DNA of 64,000 nucleotides, from contig JAPNVD010000005.1 of assembly GCA_026627305.1 (NCBI GenBank), forward strand, positions 1 through 64,000. The letters are read 5' to 3'. The notes below the pieces were generated by a model. The model was not told the origin of the DNA. It saw only the letters and a list, made by a program, of their open reading frames with translations, and made no database searches. The position numbers and the translations under genes were made by a program. Below, piece by piece: positions 37,311 through 44,694 of this stretch; position 1 is the stretch's first letter, and each line of letters begins with the position of its first letter. The stretch is from Sulfolobaceae archaeon (GTDB lineage: Archaea; Thermoproteota; Thermoprotei_A; Sulfolobales; Sulfolobaceae).

Positions 37311-38075
37311 TTAAAGTCGTGGATTAGGTTCCTCAGTTTCAAAGTCCTCTCCTCCAGCAAAGATCTTCTGTAGCTCAGCATAGAGATCATCTAGCCCTTC
37401 CCTTGTGACAGCAGAAACTGGAATAGGGTTAGTATCCAGAGTTTCAAGCAGAGAGTTTATGAGATCTTCAGAATATTCGTTTACATAACCTAAGTCGTGT
37501 ATTAATTCCTCACCGTTACTCCAATTTAAAATGTTCTCTAGTTCCTTCTGACTTATTAGGTCAATCTTTGAAATCACGTTCACTTGAGGTAATTCTAATC
37601 TGAACTTAACTGAGGCAGAAAGTAAGAGGAGCGAAACATAACTTCTAGCTTCCTTTGCTAAGAAAGAGTCTAACAGGAAAACGCTAGCTGCCTTATTCTC
37701 TCCAGCAACTAAGGCACTCAAAAGCCTACCCGAATTCCTGAAGGCGAAAAGTTCTATCTGACCTGGGGTATCAACAATTACATAGTTTGCCTCTATCCTG
37801 TTCAACTCGTCCTTCATCTCTGCAGCCTTAACTAAGGCCATATCAACAGAGGCTATTAAGGAAGAATTAGGTCCTAAATTGTACTTCTCCATAACCTCAA
37901 AGGCATCAACGTAATCTCTGATATCAAAGTCTGGAGTGTAAGGTAAGTTTTCTACAGCAGGGTCTAGGTTTATTGTAGCTGCATCCAGTTCGTTATCTAA
38001 TAGATAGTCTTGTAAAGCCTTAGTTAGTGTAGTCTTACCCGAGCCCGCTGTTCCAATTATAAAAATATAGTACAT
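37311..38075 (-). CDS. gpn: GPN-loop GTPase
   Basis: About 254 residues. The P-loop is GTAGSGKTT (near the N-terminus), the family-defining GPN tripeptide lies in KYNLGPNSSL (about 75-84), VDTPGQIELF is the switch II region and VISKIDLIS the G4 motif. Eukaryotic relatives assist RNA polymerase II assembly; the archaeal protein forms a dimer and its role is not settled. ATG 38075 is chosen over TTG 38102 since it starts just before beta-strand 1 of the G domain. First gene upstream of pcna2, probably transcribed together or from the next promoter. Confidence 0.9.
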   Translation of the reverse strand: MYYIFIIGTAGSGKTTLTKALQDYLLDNELDAATINLDPAVENLPYTPDFDIRDYVDAFEVMEKYNLGPNSSLIASVDMALVKAAEMKDELNRIEANYVIVDTPGQIELFAFRNSGRLLSALVAGENKAASVFLLDSFLAKEARSYVSLLLLSASVKFRLELPQVNVISKIDLISQKELENILNWSNGEELIHDLGYVNEYSEDLINSLLETLDTNPIPVSAVTREGLDDLYAELQKIFAGGEDFETEEPNPRL

Positions 38076-38119
38076 TATCTCTCTTAATTTTAAAAACCAC
38101 AATCTAAACTAAATAGTTA

Positions 38120-39001
38120 ATGATAATTGTAGGAGGAACCTCAACAAATGGTATAGATGAGGGTTTAGCTAAAGCTCTATCTGCGGAACTAATTAAAGTA
38201 GAACATAAGGTATTTCCTGATGGAGAATCTTACATAAGAATACCACAACCACAGAAACTTCAAGGAGAGGAAGTAGTGGTAGTACAGTCAACATATTATC
38301 CCCAAGACAAGAACCTAATGGAATTACTTTTCATGATAGAGGCTGTAAAGGATTTCGGAGCGTCTAAAGTAATCGCTGTTGTCCCATATCTCGCCTATGC
38401 AAGACAAGATAAGAGGTTTAGAGAAGGAGAAGCTCTAAGTATAAAAACCGTACTTAGGAGTATTAGAAACGTCGGGGCTGATGTATTAATAACAGTGGAA
38501 CCCCATAAGGCTGAAGAGCTTAACCATTTCGTAGGAGAAGTTAAGATAGTATATCCAGAGCCTTTATTTGCTGAAGAGTTAGCAAAAATTGTAGATAAAC
38601 CCTTTGTGCTCTCACCAGATGTAGGGGCTTTATTTAGGGCTAAGATGGTTGCAGAGAAGTTAAACTGCGATTATGCATATATAGAGAAAGAGAGGGATAG
38701 AATAACAGGTGAGATAACAGCTAAGAACATACCTAGAGAGAACTTGCAGGATAAAGATGTCATAATAGTTGATGACATAATAAGCACAGGAGGTACCACT
38801 GCACAGGCTGCGAAAATAGCCTATTCGTTAGGGGCTAGAAGAGTAATAGCTGCAGCAGCCCATGTACTGATGATAGGTGAGGCTAAGAAGAAGATCCAAG
38901 AGAGTAACGTGAAGTTAGTTATAGGGACTAACACAGTGCCAAAAGCGATGGAAGATATGATATACCTAGATGTATCAAAGATTATCGCGGAAAAGATATG
39001 A
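38120..39001 (+). CDS. prs: ribose-phosphate pyrophosphokinase (PRPP synthetase)
   Basis: A 293-residue enzyme. Characteristic motifs are FPDGESYIRI (about 33-42), the flexible-loop and ATP region YARQDKRF (about 93-100), and the PRPP-binding VIIVDDIISTGGTT (about 214-227). It makes PRPP from ribose 5-phosphate and ATP for nucleotide, His and Trp synthesis. The length is right for archaeal class III-like enzymes. The stop overlaps the methyltransferase ATG by 4 nt. Confidence 0.95.
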   Translation: MIIVGGTSTNGIDEGLAKALSAELIKVEHKVFPDGESYIRIPQPQKLQGEEVVVVQSTYYPQDKNLMELLFMIEAVKDFGASKVIAVVPYLAYARQDKRFREGEALSIKTVLRSIRNVGADVLITVEPHKAEELNHFVGEVKIVYPEPLFAEELAKIVDKPFVLSPDVGALFRAKMVAEKLNCDYAYIEKERDRITGEITAKNIPRENLQDKDVIIVDDIISTGGTTAQAAKIAYSLGARRVIAAAAHVLMIGEAKKKIQESNVKLVIGTNTVPKAMEDMIYLDVSKIIAEKI

Positions 39002-39933
39002 AAGCATATGCTATACTAAACTTAAGCAACATATTTACAGCCCTTGATGAGTTAGCCTCATTGCATGGACTTGATAAGATGGATTATGAATACCTGAGCG
39101 GAGTTGCCATATATGACGGAGATCCTAGCGTAGCGAAAAAAGCCTCATTTATAACAACCTCAGGTGTTTTTCTTGGGAAATCTAACGATCTTAATGAAAT
39201 TAAGGAAATAGTGAAAGGGAAGTGCTTTTCGATAAAGTTGAACTCCATCTACGGCAAGGATAAAGATTTGTTGATTGAGGCTTATGAAAAGGTAAAAGAT
39301 GTAATTAAACTATCGAAGGCATGTGAGACCCTTGATATGATTTCAACTGATGGTCAAATCGTTTTAGGTTTGAGGAAAGCTGAACATGATACTAAAAGCA
39401 TACTTAAACACTCTGAAAAGCCTTTTAGACAATCAGGAACTATGGACTCTAGAACATCAAGGCTATTGGTAAATCTAGCTAGACCAAAGAGGATAGTGCT
39501 AGATCCCTTTGTTGGAACAGGTTCCATCTTAATAGAGGCGAGATGGTTAGGATATGAATGCATAGGAGGAGATCTGGATAGAAGAATGCTACAGAAGGCA
39601 CAATCTAATTTAAGGTATTTTGGATACGATTGTATGCTCATTAACTCCTCAGCGTTTAATATACCACTTAGGGGAATAGATTCCATAGCCACAGATCCCC
39701 CATACGGTAGGTCTTGTACTACGTTCGGAGCAGAGCTTAAGGATTTGTACTATAACTTTTTCATAAGCGCTGTTGAAGTGTTGAAAAACAATAGTTACCT
39801 AGTCTTCGCAACTTCTTCTGATCTAGATTTTAGAGATATGTTAAAGTCAGTTGGTTTTAAGAATATGAGGATACACTTTATATATTTACATAAGAGCCTA
39901 TCAAGAGCGATTTACGTGGTGTATAAGAGTTGA
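38998..39933 (+). CDS. tRNA (guanine-N2) methyltransferase, Trm-G10/Trm11 family
   Basis: A 311-residue two-part enzyme: an N-terminal THUMP-like region (about 1-125) and a Rossmann methyltransferase domain with DPFVGTGSILIEARWLG (about 166-182) for AdoMet and the catalytic TDPPYGRS (about 232-239). Archaeal relatives make m2G/m2,2G at position 10 of tRNA. Overlap with prs (ATGA) and with rnz (TTGA) places it in a three-gene operon with RNase Z, consistent with tRNA maturation. Confidence 0.88.
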   Translation: MKAYAILNLSNIFTALDELASLHGLDKMDYEYLSGVAIYDGDPSVAKKASFITTSGVFLGKSNDLNEIKEIVKGKCFSIKLNSIYGKDKDLLIEAYEKVKDVIKLSKACETLDMISTDGQIVLGLRKAEHDTKSILKHSEKPFRQSGTMDSRTSRLLVNLARPKRIVLDPFVGTGSILIEARWLGYECIGGDLDRRMLQKAQSNLRYFGYDCMLINSSAFNIPLRGIDSIATDPPYGRSCTTFGAELKDLYYNFFISAVEVLKNNSYLVFATSSDLDFRDMLKSVGFKNMRIHFIYLHKSLSRAIYVVYKS

Positions 39934-40814
39934 TAAGGGTTTATTTTGTTGGTACAGGTGGAGGTGCTCCATCACCGTATAGATCACTCCCATCTTATTT
40001 AATAAGAAGAGAGGGATTCTATGCACTCTTCGATTGCGGAGAGGGAACTCAAAGGAACCTAATGGAGTATAGGCTAGGAATAATGTCAATAAAGCTGATA
40101 GGAATAACACACATGCATGGAGACCACGTTTTAGGATTACCAGGGCTGATACAGACCATGGGGCTTCTGGATAGGAAAGAGCCATTATATATAATGGGAC
40201 CTAAGGCTATTAAAGATTTTATAGAGAGAACATCAGAGCTCACAGGGTTTAGGGCTCCTTTCGAGATAAGGTTTATCGATAGCTATGAAGATGAAAACAT
40301 AAGGATATACAAGTTCCCTACTTGCCATACCATCGAATCCTACGGTTATATATTTGAAGAAAAGGAGAGGAAAGGATTAGATGTTGAAAAGCTAAGGAGA
40401 GATGGCATAAACGATTGGCAAATACTAAGGGAGCTGAAGGCTGGAAAAGAAGTGAGATTTAACGGTAAGACACTAAAACCGGAGGATTATATAATCGTTA
40501 AACCAGCTATAAGGGTTGCATATACAGGTGATACAAGCTATTGCGAGAAGGTTATAGATTCGGTTAAAGGGGTTAACTTATTGCTTCATGATTCTACTTT
40601 CCTAGACGAGAAGGACGCTAGGGAATGGGGTCATTCAAACGCTATAGATGCTGCAACAGTTGCAAAGCAGGCTGAGGTAAAGAGGTTAGCACTAATCCAT
40701 ATAAGCTCGAGGTATAGGGATACCTCTCAATTCGTTAGGCTTGCTTCAAGGATATTCGATAAGGTATTCGTCCCAGAGGACTTATCATACTACATCCTAG
40801 ATAGAGAGCCTTAA
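39930..40814 (+). CDS. rnz: ribonuclease Z (tRNA 3' endonuclease)
   Basis: A 294-residue MBL-fold RNase Z. It has THMHGDHVLGLPG (about 60-72) with the metal ligands, the GTGGGAPSPYR lead, a HTIESYGY segment, YTGDTSYC and the final His in RLALIHISSRY. It cuts pre-tRNA 3' of the discriminator before CCA addition. TTG start within the stop of the methyltransferase gene. It ends by overlapping the convergent COG1325 gene by 4 nt. Confidence 0.95.
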   Translation: MIRVYFVGTGGGAPSPYRSLPSYLIRREGFYALFDCGEGTQRNLMEYRLGIMSIKLIGITHMHGDHVLGLPGLIQTMGLLDRKEPLYIMGPKAIKDFIERTSELTGFRAPFEIRFIDSYEDENIRIYKFPTCHTIESYGYIFEEKERKGLDVEKLRRDGINDWQILRELKAGKEVRFNGKTLKPEDYIIVKPAIRVAYTGDTSYCEKVIDSVKGVNLLLHDSTFLDEKDAREWGHSNAIDAATVAKQAEVKRLALIHISSRYRDTSQFVRLASRIFDKVFVPEDLSYYILDREP

Positions 40815-41248
40815 ACGTCCTCGGGCATTGGGTTTTCCCATAGTGGCACTCCTCTTGCAGTCCTTGGGGTTATCCAATCTATTATAGCCCTAGGGTTCTT
40901 GCTTGTGATTTCCACAACTATTGGACCTAATGGTGACTCTCTATCGCTATCAACAAAAGATATAACACCAACAGCTGCAGCCTGTTTATTGAGTAAAAAG
41001 GTTATTGTGTCCCCAACTAAACCCTTAAGTAAATATCTTCTTGAGGCATCTAAGATCCTCTGATTTCTTAAGAGCCTATGAAGTTTTAGGAGGCTTGAGA
41101 GCCTATTTGACTTAGCTATCAATATCTCATATATACCTTCTTTTTCTTTTTCTAGTTCATCATAGTCAAAGAACGTCTGTATTGCTTTTATGACCTTCTC
41201 CTCACTCTCAGAAGGTCTAACTTCCGTCCTTACGACTATCTTTACCAT
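40811..41248 (-). CDS. COG1325-type RNA-binding domain protein
   Basis: A 145-residue alpha/beta protein of the archaeal COG1325 group, annotated elsewhere as exosome-related or RNA-binding. RTEVRPSESEEKVIKAIQTFF at the N-terminus and SRRYLLKGLVGDTITFLLNKQAAAVG in the middle are the conserved regions. Its start overlaps the upstream P-loop kinase by 32 nt. Its function has not been shown. Confidence 0.75.
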   Translation of the reverse strand: MVKIVVRTEVRPSESEEKVIKAIQTFFDYDELEKEKEGIYEILIAKSNRLSSLLKLHRLLRNQRILDASRRYLLKGLVGDTITFLLNKQAAAVGVISFVDSDRESPLGPIVVEITSKNPRAIIDWITPRTARGVPLWENPMPEDV

Positions 41249-41780
41249 AAATTATCTTATTTAATACCTCTATAGCTCTAACCTTAAATTCATCTACTGT
41301 TGAATCGTTAACAATAATATAATCAGCTAGAGATATCACTGTTCCAATCCCCATGTTTAGCTCCTCGAAGTCCCTCCTCACAAACGACTCATAATCCTTG
41401 GGATCATCAGCCCTACCTCTCTTTATTAACCTCTCATATCTTAGCGCTCTAGGCGAATGAACCGCTATGATTACAACGTCGCCCACTTTACTGAACTCCT
41501 CTACCTCTTCCCAATTCCTCACACCATCAAAGGCTACAATATCGTAATTTAACCCCTTTATCTCCTCAATGCACATCCTCGCAACTACACCCCTTCCAAA
41601 CATCTGCCTTAGCCTAAAGGCGTAATCCATTAATCTCTCGTCTCCCATTTTTTCCTTTTCATATCTCTTCCTGAGAACTTCACTCATGGTTATTACAGGA
41701 ACTTTAAACTCCTTTTCTAAAATCTCCTTCAATAAACCTTTACCTGAACCAGGCATTCCCGTTATTAGGAGTATTTTTAT
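41217..41780 (-). CDS. P-loop nucleotide kinase-like protein (UPF0200), non-canonical start
   Basis: A kinase-fold protein of about 187 residues. The ORF track begins at ATG 41756, inside the P-loop (MPGSGKG), which would remove beta-strand 1 and the first Gly of GMPGSGKG. The frame is open upstream and encodes IKILLITG directly before it, but has no ATG, GTG or TTG. I place the start at ATA 41780, preceded at 5-6 nt by AGGTGGG. An AMP/dephospho-CoA-kinase-like lid (RLIKRGRADDPKDYESF) is visible. The substrate is unknown. It is divergent from thpR. Confidence 0.72.
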   Translation of the reverse strand: MKILLITGMPGSGKGLLKEILEKEFKVPVITMSEVLRKRYEKEKMGDERLMDYAFRLRQMFGRGVVARMCIEEIKGLNYDIVAFDGVRNWEEVEEFSKVGDVVIIAVHSPRALRYERLIKRGRADDPKDYESFVRRDFEELNMGIGTVISLADYIIVNDSTVDEFKVRAIEVLNKIIYGKDSRKDGS

Positions 41781-41817
41781 CTTAGCCCACCTAACTATTT
41801 TGAGAAAGGGGTTAAAA

Positions 41818-42375
41818 ATGAGACTCTTCGTTGCAGTAGAGATGCCAGTATTTCAAAAAGTAACGGAAATATATAAGGCAATAGAGATGAGTGGTGCAGA
41901 TGTGAAGCTGGTTGAGCCTGAGAACTTACATATAACATTAGTGTTTATAGGGGAAGTCCCCGATTTCAAGTTGAACTCCATAAAGGAGGCTGTGAGTTCT
42001 GTAACCTTTAAGCCCTTTAAGGTAAAGCTGAAGGGAATGGGAGCTTTCCCGAGCATGACTAAACCTAGAGTTGTGTGGATAGGCATTGAGGAAGGATTTA
42101 CTGAGTTGAGAAACATAAGGGATACATTAATGAAGGAACTGAAGTCTAGGGGGATTAGACCAGAAGATGAAAAGGAATTCGTACCTCACTTAACCCTGGG
42201 GAGAGTCAAGGGACCTAGGAATTTATACAATCTAATAAATATAATAAACGAGAACAGCAACGTTGAGATAGGAGAGGTCAATGTTGATTCTATTAAGCTC
42301 TTCAAAAGTACGTTAACTCCAAAAGGACCCATATATGAAGTTTTACATGAAGTGAAAGGAGTTGCAGGAAATTGA
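41818..42375 (+). CDS. thpR: RNA 2',3'-cyclic phosphodiesterase (2'-5' RNA ligase family)
   Basis: About 185 residues with the two HxTx motifs of the 2H phosphoesterase fold: LHITLVF (about 40) and PHLTLGR (about 125). The track's longer ORF from 41686 runs antisense through the kinase P-loop and has no family similarity, so ATG 41818 ([10 protein letters not shown]) is taken as the start. It acts on RNA ends with cyclic phosphates. It overlaps the CCA enzyme gene by 14 nt, another tRNA-end enzyme. Confidence 0.92.
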   Translation: MRLFVAVEMPVFQKVTEIYKAIEMSGADVKLVEPENLHITLVFIGEVPDFKLNSIKEAVSSVTFKPFKVKLKGMGAFPSMTKPRVVWIGIEEGFTELRNIRDTLMKELKSRGIRPEDEKEFVPHLTLGRVKGPRNLYNLINIINENSNVEIGEVNVDSIKLFKSTLTPKGPIYEVLHEVKGVAGN

Positions 42376-43624
42376 AGAAGAAATACTAGCCAAGATAAAG
42401 CCTAATGAGAAAGATAGGGAAATAATTGAAAGCGCAGTCAACGTAGTTCTAGAGAGGTTAAAGGGCTTAGACGCTCAAGTTCACGGATCCTTTAAGAAGG
42501 ATACATGGCTAAAGGGAGATACAGATGTTGACGTCTTCGTCTTCTTCGATAAAGGCCTCACTGAAGATTACCTAAAAAACGAGGCATTAAAGTTACTGAT
42601 GCAGAGGCTTCAGGGTCTAGAAATAAAGATATCTTACGCCCAGCACCCATATTTAATGGTTTTTGTTAACGGTATAGAAATAGATGTAGTCCCTGCACTA
42701 AAAGTGGAAAGGGGAGATATGGCTATAACACCAGTGGACAGAACTCCTTTCCACACACAATATGTCCTATCACATTTGGACGAGAAAGGGAGAGACCAGG
42801 TAAGGTTGTTAAAGAGGTTCATGAAAGGTATTGGAGTTTATGGAGCTGAAATAAAGGTCTTAGGGTTTTCAGGTTATGTGGCTGAACTCCTAACAATATA
42901 CTACAAGGACTTTAGAGGAGTCCTGAAAGGGGCTTCAGATTGGAAGCATCCAATAAGGCTTGAACTAGTGAAACCAGCAAAGGAGTTTACGGAGCCCCTT
43001 ATAATTCCAGATCCGGTAGACCCTAGAAGGAATACAGCCGCAGCTGTATCCTTAAAGAGTATTGCTACATTCTCCATAGCCTCCTATTATTATCTAAAAA
43101 ACCCGTCAATAGAGTTCTTCTATCCCTCTGAGAGAAAGGAAAGCGTTAAAGCTAAAGGAGATGTTTTACTAGTAAAGATAAGGCTCTTAGAAGACATATC
43201 TGAGGATATTATTTGGGGACAGATAAGGAGAAGCATGAGCAGGATAGATTCCGCATTAAAAAATGCTGGTTTTAAGGTAATTGATATTGGGGCTTGGGGA
43301 GATAATAAGGAAGTCAACATCGGTATTCAGTTGGAATCAAAAGATATAGGCAAATATTACCTCAATTCTGGTCCTCCTTATTACATAAAAGAGAGGGTTG
43401 AGGAGTTCATAAAGAAGAATGAAAATGTATGGATTGGCGAAGATGGAAAACTATATTCAATAAAGGATAGAAAAGAGTATGATGCGAAAGAAATCGCTAT
43501 ACACAATATAATTATAAAAGGTGAGTATAAGGTCTCAGCTGAGTGGGTTAATGAAGGAGGTGATGATAAGTTCTTGAACGCATTCCTTTACAAGAGACCA
43601 AGTTGGTTGATGTTAGAGAAGTGA
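42362..43624 (+). CDS. cca: CCA tRNA nucleotidyltransferase (class I, archaeal)
   Basis: A 420-residue archaeal CCA-adding enzyme. The nucleotidyltransferase signature [21 protein letters not shown] (about 41-61) shows GS and the DxD pair, and a third carboxylate is in [10 protein letters not shown] (about 104). The C-terminal body and tail domains are complete. The enzyme adds or repairs the tRNA CCA end. Start TTG 42362 overlaps thpR; the stop overlaps the possible GTG start of the kinase gene. Confidence 0.95.
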   Translation: MQEIEEEILAKIKPNEKDREIIESAVNVVLERLKGLDAQVHGSFKKDTWLKGDTDVDVFVFFDKGLTEDYLKNEALKLLMQRLQGLEIKISYAQHPYLMVFVNGIEIDVVPALKVERGDMAITPVDRTPFHTQYVLSHLDEKGRDQVRLLKRFMKGIGVYGAEIKVLGFSGYVAELLTIYYKDFRGVLKGASDWKHPIRLELVKPAKEFTEPLIIPDPVDPRRNTAAAVSLKSIATFSIASYYYLKNPSIEFFYPSERKESVKAKGDVLLVKIRLLEDISEDIIWGQIRRSMSRIDSALKNAGFKVIDIGAWGDNKEVNIGIQLESKDIGKYYLNSGPPYYIKERVEEFIKKNENVWIGEDGKLYSIKDRKEYDAKEIAIHNIIIKGEYKVSAEWVNEGGDDKFLNAFLYKRPSWLMLEK

Positions 43625-44217
43625 TTTTTCCTAAATATTCCAGCGAAGTAGAGAGGGAATTGAGGGAATACGGAATAAATGAGGTTTACTCTTATGGTAA
43701 GGTAAGGCTTAAGGATGATATATTTGTTTTAGGTAAAGGAAAAAGCGGAATTATAGCACTATTAGACGATAAGAGGGTTATAAAGATCAGGAGAACTGAT
43801 TCCCCAAAGGAGACAATGGAATTAGAAGCTAAACTCCAAATAATGGCTTATCCTGCATCCCCTAAAGTTTACCTTTATGGGAAAAACTTTATTGTGATGG
43901 AATATATAAATGGCCATGAATTATCACAGAATACTCCCCTTAACCTAAAGGTTGACCTATTATATAGGGCGAAATATCTAGAGGATGTCAAAATTGAACA
44001 TCATGAGCTATCTAGACCCTGGAAAAACGTCATCGTAACTCCTGATAGAACTTACATTATAGATTATGACTCAGCATCAATAAAAGAGAAGGCTTATAAT
44101 GTTACAAAAATTTTGTCGTCAGTTTTTAAAAACTATGAGCTCGCACAAAAGTATAAAAGAGGTGAAATAACACTGAGTGAAATAGTTTCTACCTTGCTAG
44201 AGGCTTCCTCAACATAA
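43603..44217 (+). CDS. small RIO/Bud32-like protein kinase (COG2112)
   Basis: A compact kinase of about 200 residues. The Gly loop is [12 protein letters not shown] (about 43-54), the Lys in KRVIKIRR, the hinge [10 protein letters not shown] (about 96-105), a degenerate catalytic loop [13 protein letters not shown] (about 136-148) and the metal Asp in YIIDYDSAS (about 153-161). The HRD motif is altered, as in COG2112 kinases. The start may be TTG 43603 or GTG 43621, the latter overlapping the cca stop as GTGA. Substrate unknown. Confidence 0.78.
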   Translation: MVDVREVIFPKYSSEVERELREYGINEVYSYGKVRLKDDIFVLGKGKSGIIALLDDKRVIKIRRTDSPKETMELEAKLQIMAYPASPKVYLYGKNFIVMEYINGHELSQNTPLNLKVDLLYRAKYLEDVKIEHHELSRPWKNVIVTPDRTYIIDYDSASIKEKAYNVTKILSSVFKNYELAQKYKRGEITLSEIVSTLLEASST

Positions 44218-44389
44218 TCTTTATATCGTTTATTGTAGGAGCCCTTATCTCCTTCCCGCATTTTGGACATTTACCTCCATAAAGCAGTTTTATCTCTGAA
44301 GGCGTCCTTACACCATAGAAGTCTTGTCCAACTTTTTCAAACCTATAGAGTTCATAGCCACATCTTGAGCAAATGTAACGTATTACCAT
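44189..44389 (-). CDS. small zinc-ribbon protein (66 aa)
   Basis: A 66-residue protein with two C-x2-C pairs, ICSRCGYELYRF (about 7-10) and GKCPKCGKEIRAP (about 40-43), forming a zinc ribbon, and a basic C-terminus (MLRKPLAR). No specific family recognised; such ribbons bind nucleic acids or transcription machinery. Its end overlaps the convergent kinase gene by 29 nt, so one of the two 3' ends may be less constrained. Confidence 0.68.
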   Translation of the reverse strand: MVIRYICSRCGYELYRFEKVGQDFYGVRTPSEIKLLYGGKCPKCGKEIRAPTINDIKIMLRKPLAR

Positions 44390-44528
44390 TTATAATCACA
44401 GGTATATGATGAGTTGTAGAATGGTTTAAAAGGAGAGGCCATAAAACTGGAGGGCATATTACGAGGCATAAGGATCAGTTATAAAGGGGGAGAGTAAACC
44501 GAAAGTGAACGTATTATTCGATAGAGAC

Positions 44529-44537
44529 TTTTTAAAC
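44529..44537 (+). promoter_or_regulatory. TATA box of the tRNA-Pro gene
   Basis: CTTTTTAAAC is centred about 27 nt before the tRNA 5' end at 44560, so the primary transcript probably starts at or just before the mature 5' end. Confidence 0.55.
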
Positions 44538-44559
44538 CTCTAAATATACATTTTTTAGT

Positions 44560-44666
44560 GGGGCCGTAGTCTAGCCTGGACTAGGATGCGGGCCTGGGGT
44601 GTTAAACCCTACCACGGGTAAAACCTAGAACGCCCGTGGTCCCGGGTTCAAATCCCGGCGGCCCCA
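44560..44666 (+). tRNA. tRNA-Pro(GGG) with a 31-nt intron
   Basis: The acceptor arms GGGGCCG (44560-44566) and CGGCCCC (44659-44665) pair fully, with discriminator A44666. The T arm CCGGG-TTCAAAT-CCCGG is complete. The anticodon stem CGGGC (44589-44593) pairs with GCCCG (44632-44636), enclosing loop CTGGGG...C with anticodon GGG at 44596-44598. The remaining 31 nt (44600-44630) between positions 37 and 38 is an intron at the canonical archaeal site. The mature tRNA is 76 nt with discriminator and CCA is not encoded, consistent with the cca gene nearby. Confidence 0.93.
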
Positions 44667-44694
44667 TTCTAAATAAAAAGAAATCATTTATTAG

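Noticed and set aside
41686-41817. N-terminal extension of thpR in the ORF track (MVITGTLNSFSK...)
   Set aside because: It runs antisense through the kinase P-loop, and the family begins at MRLFVAVE (ATG 41818).
44390-44559. ATGATGA at about 44408 looks like a C box of a C/D sRNA
   Set aside because: No CTGA D box at the proper distance and no C'/D' pair in the gap.
44560-44694. Integration site (att) at the tRNA-Pro 3' end
   Set aside because: No integrase gene or direct repeat of the tRNA end is visible in the downstream sequence of this window.
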